Source: Aquarana catesbeiana (lineage: Eukaryota > Chordata > Amphibia > Anura > Ranidae). From it: a DNA stretch of 64,000 bases. Both the position numbers and the translations under genes were made by a program. The stretch lies in the NCBI RefSeq assembly GCF_042186555.1, contig NC_133336.1, forward strand, positions 187,574,599 to 187,638,598, in the 5' to 3' direction. Positions 44,301 to 47,078 of the stretch are shown here, piece by piece. The stretch's first letter is position 1. Each line of letters opens with the position of its first letter. Under the pieces are notes generated by a model. That model saw only the letters and a program-made list of their open reading frames with translations, did no database searches and was not told the origin of the DNA.

Positions 44301-47078
44301 TGCAGGGGGGCCCCATACAACATTTTGCTATGGGGCCCTGCTATTTCTAGTTACGCCACTGACCACCAAGTCTGGGGCCTTCTACTCTCATTGGCCACAG
44401 TCCGGCCCTCCTAAAGTCTGAAAAAACAGTAAACTGGTCCTTTGCTTAGAGTGTTTGGAGGACCCTGTTCTAAAGTCTACCAAACACTGACATATCAGCT
44501 TTGGGTTGACTGACCCTTTAAGTAAAAAAATATTTTTGTGACAAAAGCTTTATGTCGCTTTTAACATGAATCAGTGGTGGAACTACCGTAATTATTAGCT
44601 ACGCAAACAGAAATGCCAGTGGCATTTATCACTTCTTCTCCTCCAGCCATAGCTTCTATAAATGTTCTGTGTTATCCTGCCCCCTGCTGGGGGATTTGCA
44701 CAATTTATATTCGGATTTAGATTGGATTAGGTTCCATTTGGATATATTCTTGTTCTTAATGTAGCGCTACCATTATGTGATGATTTTGGTTCTGCAGTGA
44801 AAGATACCCAAACTAAAATGTTTATTGGTTTACCTGCAGGCTGAGCTAGTTTTTTTTTATATGCTTTAAAGCCTCTATTGACAAACTTTTCAAAATCCAA
44901 TTACCTAGTTACTAAAGCACCAGACTAGGCAAAGTTTTCACAACAGTACGGATGTTTAACTATCTATGGTTTTTAATTCTCTGGCTAAGTGCTGATATGC
45001 CTTGTTTATTTTACTGCTAAAAGTCTTAATGGCAATGTTTTGATGTCCTTTGAAGCTCAATTGAAAGTCTCTGCTGATGGTTAGATATTCACTTTGATTG
45101 TGTACATTATAAATTGTGCTTGGTGAGTTGGGTTAGAGAGAGAATGTCTGGCACAAGCAATAGACTTAAATCCAGATGGTTTATAGCAGACTGGTGAATT
45201 TTAGAGGAATGAGGGTGACACCGTGTGCGACCTGACTTCCCCCCTCAGTTTGGAGCCTTCAGACCTCATTATAACACGTTTCCGTGCCCTACCCTGTTTC
45301 CCCGAAAATAAGACCTAGCGTGATTGTCAGTGATGGCTGCAATATAAGCCCTACCCCCCAAATAAGCCCTACCCTGTTTCCCCGAAAATAAGCCCTACCC
45401 TGAAAATAAGACCTACAAGGACTTTAACTAGGGCTTATTTGGGGGGTAGGGCTTATATTGTAGCCATCACCGACAATCACACTAGGTCTTATTTTCGGGG
45501 AAACAGGGTAGGACCTGGTACTGAGCCTGCTTATGTATTGATAATTACGAACATTTTTATAAACCAATCTCCACTGTTACTGAGTTAACTAAAACTATTT
45601 TCTGGGGGAGTCTATTCCACATTTCTACAGCTCTTACTGTAAAGCAGTCTTTTTGTGTGCGGAGGTTAAACTTTTTTCTGCAGATACAAATTTTACTGCC
45701 ACTGACTACCAATGCAGGGAAGGTGGCCTTTGGGTTAGATTTCACTGCCACTGACCTTTCATTGCTGCAGAGTGCAGTGACCACCGAGTGTAGGGTAGGG
45801 GGTTACATTTCTCTGCTACTGCACTGACTGCCAATGGTTGGGGGGGCAGAGTTAAAAATTACTGCAACTGACCACCAATAGGCGGTTAAATAGCATTCTT
45901 AATATGCACCAGTGCAGGGGAGTGGGGTGGTTACAGCACTGCTACTGATGCTAATACTGGGGGTTATTATTGCAGACACTGACATCAATGCTAAGGATTA
46001 TTATTGTGGCCACCGGCACTAATGCTGGTTATTATTGTGGTCATTGACACCAATGCTGGGAGTCATTTTTGTAGCCATTGAGACTAATGCTGAAGGTTAT
46101 TATTGCGGCCACCTACACCAATGCTGGGGGTTATTATTGCAGTCTTTGACACCAATACTGGGGGTTATTATTACAGATGCTGACATCAATGCTAAGGATT
46201 ATTATTGTGGTCACCGACACTAATGCTGGGAGTTATTCTTGTGGCCACTGACACCAATGCTGGGGGTTATTATTGCAGTTTATGACACTTATACTGGGGG
46301 GTTATTATTTGCAGACACTGACATCAACAGCATATATTATATTATTATTATATTATATTAGTGTGTCAACCGACCCTAATGCCGATGGTTATTATTGTGG
46401 TCACTGACACTAATGCTGCAAGATTTTCTTGTGGCCATTGACACTAATGCTGAGGGTTATTATTACGGCCACCAACACCAATGCTGGGGGTTATTATTGT
46501 GGCCACTGACACCAATGCTGAGGATTGTTATTATGGTGTCTGACACCCTACACTGGGGGTAGTAATGCAGACACTGACACCAATGCTAAGTATTATTATT
46601 GTGGTCTCTGACATGTACAGTAGTAGGTTATTATTGCCAGGTCATTGGCATCAGTGATGTTTTTTTTTCTTTTGCAGCCACTGACTCCTATAATAACTCC
46701 AACTTTCTCTTTATTGTACATTGTGTTGAGGTGTGTTAAAGCCCATTCATTTTGATTGAGCTGCCTAACTCAAAGCAATGCTCCTGAGTGCACAAAAACA
46801 CGTCAGTACTCTGTGGCCCTCTGAAAGTATTGCTGACCACATTTGAGGTCCTCCATTATTTTCAAGATGACCACCACTGACTTATGTTCACACACCCCCC
46901 CTAAATTCTTCTTTTCTTTTCATTATAGCATGACGCAGGCCATCCTCCAGCGACCAGCCTAGTCGAGGAGCTGAGGATTCTTGAAGACAGACTGAGGAAC
47001 CTCCATACAAACAGCCAAGATCAGAGACTTGGAGTACCCAGCCACCCTAATGGCCTTACCCCTTCTTCCAACCGATAG
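562..47078 (+). CDS. mtmr11: mtmr11 locus, 13 exons, 5' end outside window
   Basis: Spliced gene for myotubularin-related protein 11, a catalytically inactive member of the myotubularin lipid-phosphatase family. Exons are 562-704, 3068-3146, 12689-12830, 15497-15584, 15676-15764, 21779-21903, 27468-27540, 31069-31139, 33756-33928, 36696-36866, 39993-40232, 43100-43372 and 46929-47078. All have AG acceptors and GT donors, and phases join without a break (1,817 nt, about 604 residues to the stop). In order the protein shows the end of a PH-GRAM domain, a myotubularin phosphatase-like domain and a C-terminal tail. Blocks such as WHHP.GSDLLR, KWL..LEGTRWLDYVR and GFQSLVQ.EWV.AGHPF match my memory of human MTMR11 better than MTMR10 or MTMR12. 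The human protein is about 709 residues, so roughly 100 N-terminal residues are missing upstream. Known family role: scaffold or adaptor partner of active myotubularins in phosphoinositide metabolism. Family call very sure, paralogue fairly sure. Confidence 0.88.
1024..2150. other. Intronic sequence, no recognised gene
   Basis: C/T-rich, low in CpG, with repeated CTGGGTCCCTAGCTT-like phrases at about 1225-1360 that suggest an old internal duplication. It has the feel of an unclassified retroelement or LTR remnant, but there are no motifs to support this. Short ORFs on both strands show no domain. Confidence 0.3.
2530..2790. repeat. Dispersed repeat, copy 1
   Basis: Shares CAGCCTATTGCAT, GGGTGTGC, the phrase GTGTCAGTAGTTGTATTTTT and a terminal GGCACACCCTGTGCGCA block with 24540-25145. 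The order is the same in both. Unclassified interspersed element. Confidence 0.55.
3068..3146 (+). CDS. mtmr11: mtmr11 exon, end of GRAM / linker
   Basis: The acceptor ATTGTAG is followed by ATGACAAACACC. The exon encodes 26 residues (MTNTMIKNQQLISSAIHREE, then AMLRSL) plus the first base of a Gly/Asp codon, and ends at GGTGAG. Phase 0 in and phase 1 out match both neighbours. The helical, Gln/Ile-rich content fits the terminal helix of the GRAM domain. The internal ATGs are not start codons, since the exon has a good acceptor and the frame is continuous. Confidence 0.82.
3235..4195 (+). repeat. Long dispersed repeat, copy A (AACCAC... family)
   Basis: Starts AACCACCTCAGCCCCGG and contains ACTGACAATTGCGCGGT, a CAAATAGAG-TTTCTTTTGGTGG block and the GATCGCGAGTGCCCGGCGG region near its end. 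About 950 bp. Related copies are at 8955-9780, about 54570-55590 (start only similar) and, reversed, 59105-59330 plus 62830-63245. Sequence starting at 63603 is another start. Short ORFs here carry no recognisable domain. Confidence 0.6.
4899..6302 (+). pseudogene. Tc1 transposase pseudogene
   Basis: The N-terminal HTH part is 4899-5028. The core part is 5665-6302, read in the same frame (insert plus target duplication is 636 nt, a multiple of 3). Two obstacles prevent a full protein: the LINE insertion and the stop at 6303. Sequence after the stop (to about 6460) still reads as transposase until another stop. DNA cut-and-paste transposase family; no host function is implied. Confidence 0.85.
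5029..5657 (+). mobile_element. L2/CR1-type LINE 3' fragment nested in the Tc1 element
   Basis: Flanked by a perfect 7-bp direct repeat ATCATCC (5022-5028 and 5658-5664). The 5'-truncated ORF reads MNAAARLIHLTN, LYWLPITQRIKLKILTTTYK, WNSLPPSIR and LKTHLFRKAY, which is the C-terminal end of L2/CR1-like reverse-transcriptase ORFs, stopping at 5451-5453. The 3' tail has AAAGCGCTGCGTAAACTG and ends in an AAT microsatellite, typical of these families. Confidence 0.88.
6970..7180. repeat. Foldback sequence (MITE-like)
   Basis: Contains GCGGTCCCTGCAC/GTGCAGGGACCGC and the palindrome CATCCGCTGGCTCAGCCAGCGGATG, with ATCCGTCC-type ends near both borders. A small non-autonomous element within an intron; class not determined. 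Confidence 0.5.
7205..8275. other. Intronic repeat-like DNA, unclassified
   Basis: A-rich on the + strand with many AGCCAGA, GTCAG and CAAG motifs. It resembles the leader or LTR-like repeats that are common in frog introns. No coding domain or clear terminal repeat was seen. Confidence 0.3.
8283..8708. mobile_element. MITE with TAAAGCCTCG ends
   Basis: Begins TAAAGCCTCGTACACACGAT and ends with the inverted ATCGTGTGAACGAGGCTTTA. Interior positions are also partly palindromic (GTTGGCC...GGCCGAC). Related fragments with CGTGTGTAC or GTGTGTATGCAAG phrases are at 11620-11780, 26018-26445 and 61660-61870. Non-autonomous DNA transposon; superfamily uncertain. Confidence 0.65.
8711..8846. mobile_element. 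hAT-type foldback MITE
   Basis: Nearly the whole 136 bp is a hairpin. The left arm is CAGTGATGGCGAACCTTGGC..., the right arm its complement, including GGGAAATGTAGTTCCAAAAC. It is flanked by a perfect 8-bp direct repeat CTTTAGGG (8703-8710 and 8847-8854), the target size of hAT elements. Confidence 0.85.
8955..9780 (+). repeat. Long dispersed repeat, copy B
   Basis: Matches 3235-4195 in order: AACTTAAGGACTTTTCCCCC start, ACTGACAATTGCGCGGTCGT, the CTTTCTTTTGGTGGTATTTG block and the GAGCGATCGCGGGTGGCCGG end. At 9640-9745 it carries about three tandem units of roughly 40 bp containing CCCCCTATACCCCTTA and ACAGCTACGGCGATT. Confidence 0.6.
9985..10325. repeat. Minisatellite, about 36 bp unit
   Basis: Repeated phrase CACTTGCCACGTCACCTGCC followed by ACACCTTGTGGATTGT, about nine or ten imperfect copies. 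Some units lack the middle block, so the apparent period alternates between about 21 and 36 bp. All frames are open by chance, so the ORFs here are not genes. Confidence 0.85.
10330..11260. other. Intronic repeat mixture, no gene seen
   Basis: C-rich segment to 10740 with short CCCGCCCGC tandem phrases at 10565-10670. Then comes a start like the dispersed AACCACTTGCCGACC family (CCACTTGCCGACCACAATAC at 10829). No coding domain. Confidence 0.35.
11500..11600. repeat. Hairpin-bearing fragment of a dispersed repeat
   Basis: GATCTCACCATGAAGAGGAC leads into an inverted repeat CTATTACAAGG / CCTTGTAATAG (11536-11569), followed by AATAAAAGT. The same layout recurs at 54885-54965 with two paired base changes in the stem. 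Confidence 0.6.
11610..11785. repeat. MITE fragment (GTGTGTACG family)
   Basis: Contains CACCGCGTTCTTGACGGTTG, GTGTGTATGCAAGGCAAG and a terminal ATCCGGATCGTGTGTACGCA. The same phrases in the same order occur at 26295-26435. Confidence 0.5.
12463..12567. mobile_element. CCATCTAGTGG palindrome MITE, copy 1
   Basis: TTTCCTATGATCGCCAGCTC...CATCTAG and its inverted CACTAGATGGAGCTG arm enclose a short centre containing TTTCAGGAAAATAC. One of eight copies in the window. Confidence 0.75.
12689..12830 (+). CDS. mtmr11: mtmr11 exon, linker into phosphatase-like domain
   Basis: The acceptor is TTGACAG and the donor is AG/GTAATG; phase is 1 in and 2 out. It encodes 47 residues with FESVADWENEIERLG and AWRVTPLNERCDTCTR. 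The W-R-V-x(3)-N-E-R block is the standard entry to the myotubularin phosphatase domain. The 9.5-kb intron before it is almost entirely transposon-derived. Confidence 0.88.
13226..13485. mobile_element. hAT-type MITE with TTCTCAACC ends
   Basis: Starts CAGCCTTTCTCAACC and ends GGTTGAGAAACCCTT. Flanked by GTCTAGTG on both sides (13218-13225 and 13486-13493), an 8-bp target duplication. The interior has GAGGAACCC repeats near both ends. Relatives are at 33390-33672 (reverse) and 41340-41383 plus 42179-42440. Confidence 0.8.
13500..14262. other. Intronic DNA, nothing recognised
   Basis: No gene, repeat family or element end was identified apart from an AT/ATT-rich microsatellite at 13920-13965. 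Confidence 0.4.
14300..15125. repeat. MITE-like composite with G/C homopolymers
   Basis: Starts TTAAAGGGGTTGTAAAGTCT with the inverted pair CACCTTAGTGCATATGCATTAAGGTG, which is like 47690-47745. It ends near GTTCTACTTTAAT. It contains a G run of about 18 (14999-15016) and a C run of about 20 (15042-15063) that could pair. Confidence 0.45.
15140..15228. mobile_element. CCATCTAGTGG palindrome MITE, copy 2
   Basis: GATTTCCTATGATCGTCAGC / CTGACCATCATAAGAAATC arms flank a short centre (CATAATGGAGTTCACCCA). It appears internally deleted compared with the 12463 copy. Confidence 0.7.
15497..15584 (+). CDS. mtmr11: mtmr11 exon, phosphatase-like domain start
   Basis: The acceptor is TATTTCAG and the donor is GCT/GTGAGT; phase is 2 in and 0 out. 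It encodes SLSKYFVVPCKLLDNDLKKT and FAHFQQRRIA. This corresponds to the YP..L.VP and F+..R+P positions of active myotubularins. Confidence 0.9.
15676..15764 (+). CDS. mtmr11: mtmr11 exon, WHHP block
   Basis: It follows the previous exon after a 91-bp intron. The acceptor is ATACACAG and the donor is AA/GTAAGC; phase is 0 in and 2 out. It encodes RWSWHHPCGSDLLRAAGF and TDPDKEDLK. The GSDLLR..GF signature replaces the ARC/SQP block of active family members and is typical of MTMR11. Confidence 0.93.
16045..16655. repeat. 37-bp minisatellite
   Basis: Unit reads GAGGTCACTGCCAGAAGGGC then TCATGCCCATGGCCAAT, about 16 copies. Variants include CCC/CTC at ATGCCC/ATGCTC and GGTCAAT/GGCCAAT/GGCCGAT. A 37-bp period shifts the frame every unit, so the open frames read a 37-residue pattern and are not a gene. 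Confidence 0.92.
16660..17190. other. Intronic DNA, nothing firm
   Basis: Contains a partly palindromic segment (CACCCAGATCAGCATATTT... at 16668 against AAATACGTTGATCTGGGTAG at 16886). This suggests an old foldback element of about 240 bp. No gene. Confidence 0.4.
17197..17320. mobile_element. CCATCTAGTGG palindrome MITE, copy 3
   Basis: Arms ATTTCCTAAGATCGTCAAAG...CATCTAGTGGCCATAATG and GCATTATGGCCACTAGATGG enclose TTTCCTAAAATACTGCATTC. A clean hairpin. Confidence 0.8.
17505..17720. repeat. Dispersed repeat (ACAGAAAGTGA family)
   Basis: GACAGAAAGTGAAAGGAAAG then CTCTCATTGGGGACACAAAG recurs as GACAGAAAGTGAAGGGAAAG near 19270-19315 and in a more diverged form at 55670-55760. Unclassified. 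Confidence 0.5.
18110..18245. repeat. Short tandem block
   Basis: About three imperfect copies of TGGGGCCCCTCTGACCCCTGG and GATGAGACC. Too short and irregular to be more than a local duplication. Confidence 0.55.
18568..18640. repeat. (TA)n microsatellite
   Basis: Nearly pure TA dinucleotides with a few G interruptions at the left edge. The alternating Tyr/Ile ORFs on both strands are artefacts. Confidence 0.95.
18660..19200. other. Intronic DNA, nothing recognised
   Basis: No domain, tandem repeat or element end was identified. A short inverted pair (TGACCCAATATGACCACATG and CATTGACCCATATTAGGTCA) lies near 19141-19185. Confidence 0.35.
19440..20640. other. Intronic repeat-like DNA, unclassified
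   Basis: Pyrimidine-rich with many CCACC and ACTCC motifs between 19690 and 20580. It resembles the minus strand of a retroelement 3' region. No reverse-transcriptase or integrase motif was seen. Confidence 0.3.
20662..20712. mobile_element. CCATCTAGTGG palindrome MITE, copy 4 (half)
   Basis: Only one arm is present: TTTATTTCCTATGATCATTA then GCTCCACCCAGTGGCCATAATACTG. The partner arm is missing, so it is a deleted copy. Confidence 0.55.
21237..21395. mobile_element. hAT-type foldback MITE
   Basis: The left arm CAGGCATCTGCAATTAGCGG...CTCCAGCTGTTGCA and the inverted right arm ending CCGCTAATTGCATATCCCTG form a hairpin. Flanks TTTTAGGG (21229-21236) and ATTTAGGG (21396-21403) agree at 7 of 8 positions, consistent with an old hAT target duplication. 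Confidence 0.78.
21428..21515. mobile_element. CCATCTAGTGG palindrome MITE, copy 5
   Basis: TTTCTATGCCACTAGATGGC...GACTTTTATAGGAAATAAGA is followed by the inverted GCCATCTAGTGACCATAATG. The arms are arranged the other way round from copies 1-3. Confidence 0.65.
21779..21903 (+). CDS. mtmr11: mtmr11 exon
   Basis: The acceptor is TGTTCCAG and the donor is G/GTAAAC; phase is 2 in and 1 out. It encodes SMRLLLFVNHSQCVVIDTSE followed by DLPSISDIQISYLKLRSLCS. This aligns with the human MTMR11 stretch leading into the inactive active-site region. A 22-bp minisatellite starts about 390 bp downstream, in the following intron. Confidence 0.9.
22291..23190. repeat. 22-bp minisatellite, about 41 units
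   Basis: Unit CACCATATGGACTGGATAGG plus TT or TG. A single T/G position splits units into two types; rarer variants are GGTTAGG and TAGGGTC. Units are otherwise almost identical, so the array expanded recently. It lies in the mtmr11 intron after 21903. Confidence 0.97.
23263..23358. repeat. (ATCT)n tetranucleotide microsatellite
   Basis: About 24 perfect ATCT units. The Ser-Ile-Tyr-Leu ORF across it is an artefact. Confidence 0.97.
23552..24486 (+). mobile_element. Tc1-like element with long inverted repeats, internally deleted
   Basis: TA flanks (23550-23551, 24487-24488). The ends CACTATATTACCAAAAGTAT and TACTTTTGGTAATATAATG are the tips of inverted repeats of roughly 200-300 bp (ACCCTNNGGACTAAGACTGG near both inner borders). 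Only the transposase C-terminal part remains at about 23890-24404, including LDWPAQSPDLNPIEHLWDEL. It has stop codons and no N-terminal part, so it is non-autonomous. Confidence 0.88.
24117..24404 (+). pseudogene. Tc1 transposase C-terminal remnant
   Basis: Reads MHKARSIKTWMSEFGVEELD, then WPAQSPDLNPIEHLWDEL (the region with the last catalytic acidic residue of DD34E transposases) and ends GEAVIAAKGGPTQY at TGA. Upstream codons back to about 23890 are transposase-like but interrupted. A relic, not a host gene. Confidence 0.85.
24540..25145. repeat. Dispersed repeat, copy 2
   Basis: Matches 2530-2790 at both ends (CAGCCTATTGCATTTGGGTG and GGCACACCCTGTGCGCACAC) but has about 350 bp more in the middle. 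It therefore shows the fuller form of this family. Confidence 0.55.
25596..26691. mobile_element. hAT-type element containing two other foldback insertions
   Basis: Ends CAGTGGTCTCCAAACTG and AGTTTGGACACCCCTG are the same termini as 41384-42170. Flanks CCATAGAA (25588-25595) and CCCCAGAA (26692-26699) agree at 6 of 8. A hairpin (25612-25937) interrupts the left end, which is repeated at 25938 as CTCCAAACTGGGGCC, and a MITE (about 26018-26445) interrupts the middle. The remaining body has GACACCAATAATGGGGCA-type tandem phrases. Confidence 0.7.
25704..25937. repeat. Large hairpin with ACGCGTTTCGGCC core
   Basis: The left arm GATCCATAGAAAGTACAGGT...GCATTACAGC is inverted in the right arm GCTGTAATGCTTAAATAAAT...CTTTCTATGGATC. 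The loop holds GACGCGTTTCGGCCTTAGGC. Nested in the hAT element at 25596. Confidence 0.8.
27000..27467. other. Intron end, probably unique sequence
   Basis: AT-rich with no repeats recognised. It leads into the pyrimidine-rich tract and acceptor of the exon at 27468. Confidence 0.4.
27468..27540 (+). CDS. mtmr11: mtmr11 exon, WLDYVR block
   Basis: The acceptor is TTTTATAG and the donor is AG/GTAATG; phase is 1 in and 2 out. It encodes DTSTPTPDEKWLSNLEGTRW then LDYVR. This is one of the most conserved helices of the family (W...LE.T.WLDY+R). Confidence 0.92.
27675..27796. mobile_element. CCATCTAGTGG palindrome MITE, copy 6
   Basis: TTTATTTCCTATGGGTGTCA then GTGCCATCTAGTGGGCACAATG faces the inverted arm ACCCCTAGATAGAGCCAGTGATC. 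The arms have diverged. Confidence 0.6.
27900..28740. other. Intronic repeat-like DNA, unclassified
   Basis: From about 28100 it becomes rich in CCTTG, CTTGACC and CTGCTTGATCC phrases, of the sort found in frog retroelement 3' regions. No domain-bearing ORF was identified. Confidence 0.3.
29068..29203. repeat. Central hairpin of the hAT element
   Basis: GGCTCACGTCACATAGCTCC...CTTGGCCTGGCGCCTTTGAT is inverted as ATCAAAGGCGTCAGGCCAAG...GTGGGGCTATGTGACGATGAGCC. It is preserved at 43645-43772, so it belongs to the element. Confidence 0.82.
29287..30545. repeat. 21-bp minisatellite, about 60 units
   Basis: Units are GGTCACGCTGTATGGGGCACA and GGTCACGCTGCATTGGGCACA, mixed along the array. Period 21 with no stop keeps several frames open on both strands for 300-480 codons. 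A seven-unit block (147 bp) starting at 29441 is repeated from 29588. Confidence 0.97.
30640..30930 (-). mobile_element. Tc1-like transposon fragment
   Basis: TTGTAGCTATAACAGCTTCC, GAAGACCTGGCTCACAAATC, GTTGAGGTCAGGGATCAGTG and GGCCACTAGATGTCCTCC correspond to the subterminal inverted-repeat region of the element type at 23552-23940. Transposase-like codons run on the minus strand. Only one end is recognisable. Confidence 0.6.
31069..31139 (+). CDS. mtmr11: mtmr11 exon, strand before dead active site
   Basis: The acceptor is CCTATAG and the donor is G/GTAGGC; phase is 2 in and 1 out. It encodes LCLKKASDVAILLGERRRSV then VLQ. In active myotubularins this strand ends with the catalytic VHCSDGWDR loop. 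Here the exon ends at VVLQ-E and no cysteine follows. Confidence 0.9.
31320..31600. repeat. MITE-like sequence (TTTAAAGAGGAGC ends)
   Basis: Begins TTTAAAGAGGAGCTTTAGC and closes with GTGAAAGTCCACTTTGAA, an A/T-ended inverted pair typical of the TTAAAG...CTTTAA class seen at 35734, 36913, 40633 and 42430. Evidence is limited to the ends. Confidence 0.35.
31640..33385. other. Intronic DNA with one old inverted pair
   Basis: A foldback is visible between about 31895 and 32290 (GTATACTACAGTGTACACCC and GTGTATGCTGAAGTATTAC; ACACATGGGGATGCGCAGG and CATTCCCATGTGGG). From 32330 to 33385 I see nothing recognisable. Confidence 0.4.
33388..33673. mobile_element. MITE of the TTCTCAACC family, reverse copy
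   Basis: CATTCTCAACCAGGGTTTT, TACGGTTCCTCCAGAGGTTG and the right end GGGTTCCTCCATGTTAAAAA then GGTTAGGAAAGGCTGCAG match the 13226 element in reverse. The target duplication is not clear. Confidence 0.65.
33756..33928 (+). CDS. mtmr11: mtmr11 exon, pseudo-active site and following helices
   Basis: The acceptor is ATGTGACAG and the donor is GAG/GTGAGT; phase is 1 in and 0 out. It encodes ESEDRDLNCLLASLVQLILD, then GFQSLVQKEWVSAGHPFMQR and INHFKRSDKEE. The C(X)5R loop is replaced by ESEDRD: the Arg position survives but the nucleophilic Cys does not, as expected for a pseudophosphatase. Confidence 0.92.
34313..34800. repeat. Dispersed element (CCAGTGGCGACC family), copy 1
   Basis: CCAGTGGCGACCGCTCCATT then GGGGCGAAGGGGCGCC starts the element. 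AATTAGAGCCTCAGGCTC-like and AATAGCAAATTAATATTTGC segments follow. The mirror image is at 58905-59108 and an internal piece at 47945-48150. Confidence 0.6.
34835..35182. mobile_element. MITE with TTCACACTTG ends (Harbinger-like)
   Basis: Left GGCTTCATTCACACTTGTGC and right GGTCAAGTGTGAATGCAGTC form terminal inverted repeats. The interior has palindromic AAGTTGCA phrases. It resembles the better-defined element at 51993-52247. Confidence 0.55.
35734..36393. mobile_element. MITE, copy 1 of a pair flanking an mtmr11 exon
   Basis: TTAAAGCGGAATTCCGGCC at the left and GGGTGAAACTCCGCTTTAA at the right form the termini. The interior has a palindrome GGTGCATGCTGGGTAACCAGCATGCACC and GTTGCCATAACAAC / GTTGTTATGGCAAC. 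A close copy lies at 39285-39892 in the same orientation. Confidence 0.8.
36696..36866 (+). CDS. mtmr11: mtmr11 exon, FLDCVWQ block
   Basis: The acceptor is TCTTGCAG and the donor is CAG/GTAGGT; it is in phase 0 on both sides (57 codons). It encodes SPVFLLFLDCVWQFVQQSPT, AFEFTESYLMALHDS and TFTHNCHWDRIRGSQ. FLDCVWQ..QQ.P..FEF is the conserved C-terminal part of the myotubularin phosphatase fold. Its removal would be in frame. Confidence 0.93.
36913..37372. mobile_element. MITE with TTAAAGCGG...CTTTAA ends
   Basis: Left TTAAAGCGGAGGTCCGCTCC, right GGGTAGAACTCCACTTTAA. The interior has AGCAGCTACACATACTGCAGCTGC. It begins about 46 bp inside the intron after the exon ending at 36866. Confidence 0.6.
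37515..38012. mobile_element. MITE with AGAAGTATGG ends
   Basis: AAAAGAGAAGTATGGCTGGA at the left and CCCCATACTTCTTCTCCTTTAAA at the right are inverted. A shorter inverted copy, GGTCATACTTCTCTTGTGGG, lies just inside the left end. Confidence 0.6.
38083..38634. mobile_element. Giant foldback element (about 550 bp)
   Basis: TATCGGATAGTGGC-like ends are followed by arms that pair over most of their length: GGCTATCGAGAAGTGCC with GGCACTTCTCGATAGC, CGGCGCATGC, GCGAGACGGCGCCTGCGC with GCGCAGGCGCCGTCTCGC, and TTTTTGTGTCAGATTGTGCC with its complement. The centre (about 38290-38390) is unpaired. Confidence 0.85.
38940..39262. repeat. Dispersed repeat fragment
   Basis: Contains short inverted blocks (TCATATGATC.CTGTGATTGG, GGAAAGCTCCCGATCACAAG and GGGAGCTTTCC). 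It ends in ACCATCGGCGGGAAGAGGTT, which resembles the reversed start of the AACCAC family. Confidence 0.45.
39285..39892. mobile_element. MITE, copy 2 of the pair
   Basis: Same order and orientation as 35734-36393: GTTGCCATCATGATTGTGGG, GGTGCATGCTGGGTAACCAG, CTCGATCTCGCGCATGCGCG and the right end GGTGAAACTCCACTTTAA. It lies about 100 bp before the acceptor of exon 39993. Confidence 0.8.
39993..40232 (+). CDS. mtmr11: mtmr11 exon, end of phosphatase-like domain
   Basis: The acceptor is TTCTTTTAG and the donor is AAG/GTGAGC; it is in phase 0 on both sides (80 codons). It encodes SQTYTPVNGWRDIVRE, AVPPTVWEWSLFYSHVRRKQ and FRNPVYQ. The VW.W.L.YS...QF.NP pattern matches the family and MTMR11 in particular. 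Confidence 0.92.
40633..40970. mobile_element. MITE with TTTAAAGCGGAACTAAAG ends
   Basis: Left TTTAAAGCGGAACTAAAGTT, right ACCCTTTAGTTTTGCTTTA. Inner phrases TTATTGCAGAAGGGACAGG and TCTTCTGCAATGAA also pair. Confidence 0.6.
41384..42170. mobile_element. hAT-type element with internal tandem repeats
   Basis: Ends TAGTGGTCTCCAAACTG and AGTTTGGAGACCCCTG. A perfect 8-bp duplication CTCTAGGG lies at 41376-41383 and 42171-42178. Most of the interior is roughly 33-bp repeats containing GACACCAACAATGGGGC and CACAATTCCTCC, arranged in higher-order blocks of about 120-130 bp. It is inserted into an older TTCTCAACC-family MITE (41335-42440). Confidence 0.9.
42428..43022. mobile_element. MITE with AGTGGAGTTAC ends
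   Basis: TTAAAGGGTAACTCCACTTTTGT at the left and ACAAAAGTGGAGTTACGCTTTAA at the right are an inverted pair with one or two mismatches. The interior is AT-rich with no coding. It ends about 80 bp before exon 43100. Confidence 0.75.
43100..43372 (+). CDS. mtmr11: mtmr11 exon, C-terminal region
   Basis: The acceptor is TTCTCAAG and the donor is CAG/GTAACT; it is in phase 0 on both sides (91 codons). It encodes SRG-like residues as CNVYMLSKGSLVLQSPLFP, then a basic/Ser-rich stretch and SVGPWVTLWKRCYLRYTTDM. The GP.+.LW+RCYLR motif matches the C-terminal region of MTMR11. Confidence 0.9.
43435..43642. repeat. Tc1-derived fragment
   Basis: CAACTGTATGTCGACACCTG resembles a diverged Tc1-type tip. 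CAGCCTGAAGAAGGTCCTTT and CTGTGTACAAAGCCAGCTCC match transposase-coding phrases of the 23552-type element. It is truncated at 43642 by the next element. Confidence 0.5.
43643..44361. mobile_element. hAT-type element with 21-bp array, left-truncated copy
   Basis: Corresponds to 29069-30634: central hairpin, then the 21-bp array (about 43866-44250, roughly 18 units), then the GGGGCCCCATACAACATTTT end and TTACGCCACTG. The left arm with its small inverted array is missing. Confidence 0.85.
44362..44475. mobile_element. hAT-type element right end
   Basis: GGCCACAGTCCGGCCCTCCT, AAAGTCTGAAAAAACAGTAA and GTTTGGAGGACCCTG are the same as the last 100 bp of 41384-42170. The left end was not found. Confidence 0.6.
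44480..45285. other. Intronic DNA, nothing recognised
   Basis: AT-rich and free of visible tandem or inverted repeats. Probably mostly unique intron sequence. Confidence 0.4.
45292..45508. mobile_element. Foldback MITE with TA target (mariner-like)
   Basis: CCCTGTTTCCCCGAAAATAA and its complement at the right end form nearly complete arms (TAAGCCCTACCCCCCAAATA against TATTTGGGGGGTAGGGCTTA). TA flanks lie at 45290-45291 and 45509-45510. About 45 bp in the middle repeats the left tip. Confidence 0.82.
45555..45680 (-). mobile_element. CR1-like LINE fragment
   Basis: On the minus strand it reads FNLRTQKDCFTVRAVEMWNR then LPQKIVLVNSV. This is the C-terminal phrase of CR1-type ORF2 (FTVR...WN.LP..V...SV). 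Heavily truncated. Confidence 0.6.
45950..46640. repeat. Degenerate minisatellite, about 33-bp unit
   Basis: Repeated GACACCAATGCTGGGGGTTA then TTATTGTGGCCACT, about 20 diverged units. TAATGCTGAGG and AATACTGGGG variants are common. Its divergence makes it the oldest array in the window. Confidence 0.85.
46929..47078 (+). CDS. mtmr11: mtmr11 terminal coding exon
   Basis: The acceptor is CATTATAG. The exon encodes HDAGHPPATSLVEELRILED, RLRNLHTNSQDQ and a short polar tail, ending in TAG at 47076. The LVEEL..LE..L+.L pattern suggests a short coiled coil, as in the family's C-terminal tails. The 3' UTR begins at 47079. Confidence 0.88.
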   Translation, partial: HDAGHPPATSLVEELRILEDRLRNLHTNSQDQRLGVPSHPNGLTPSSNR

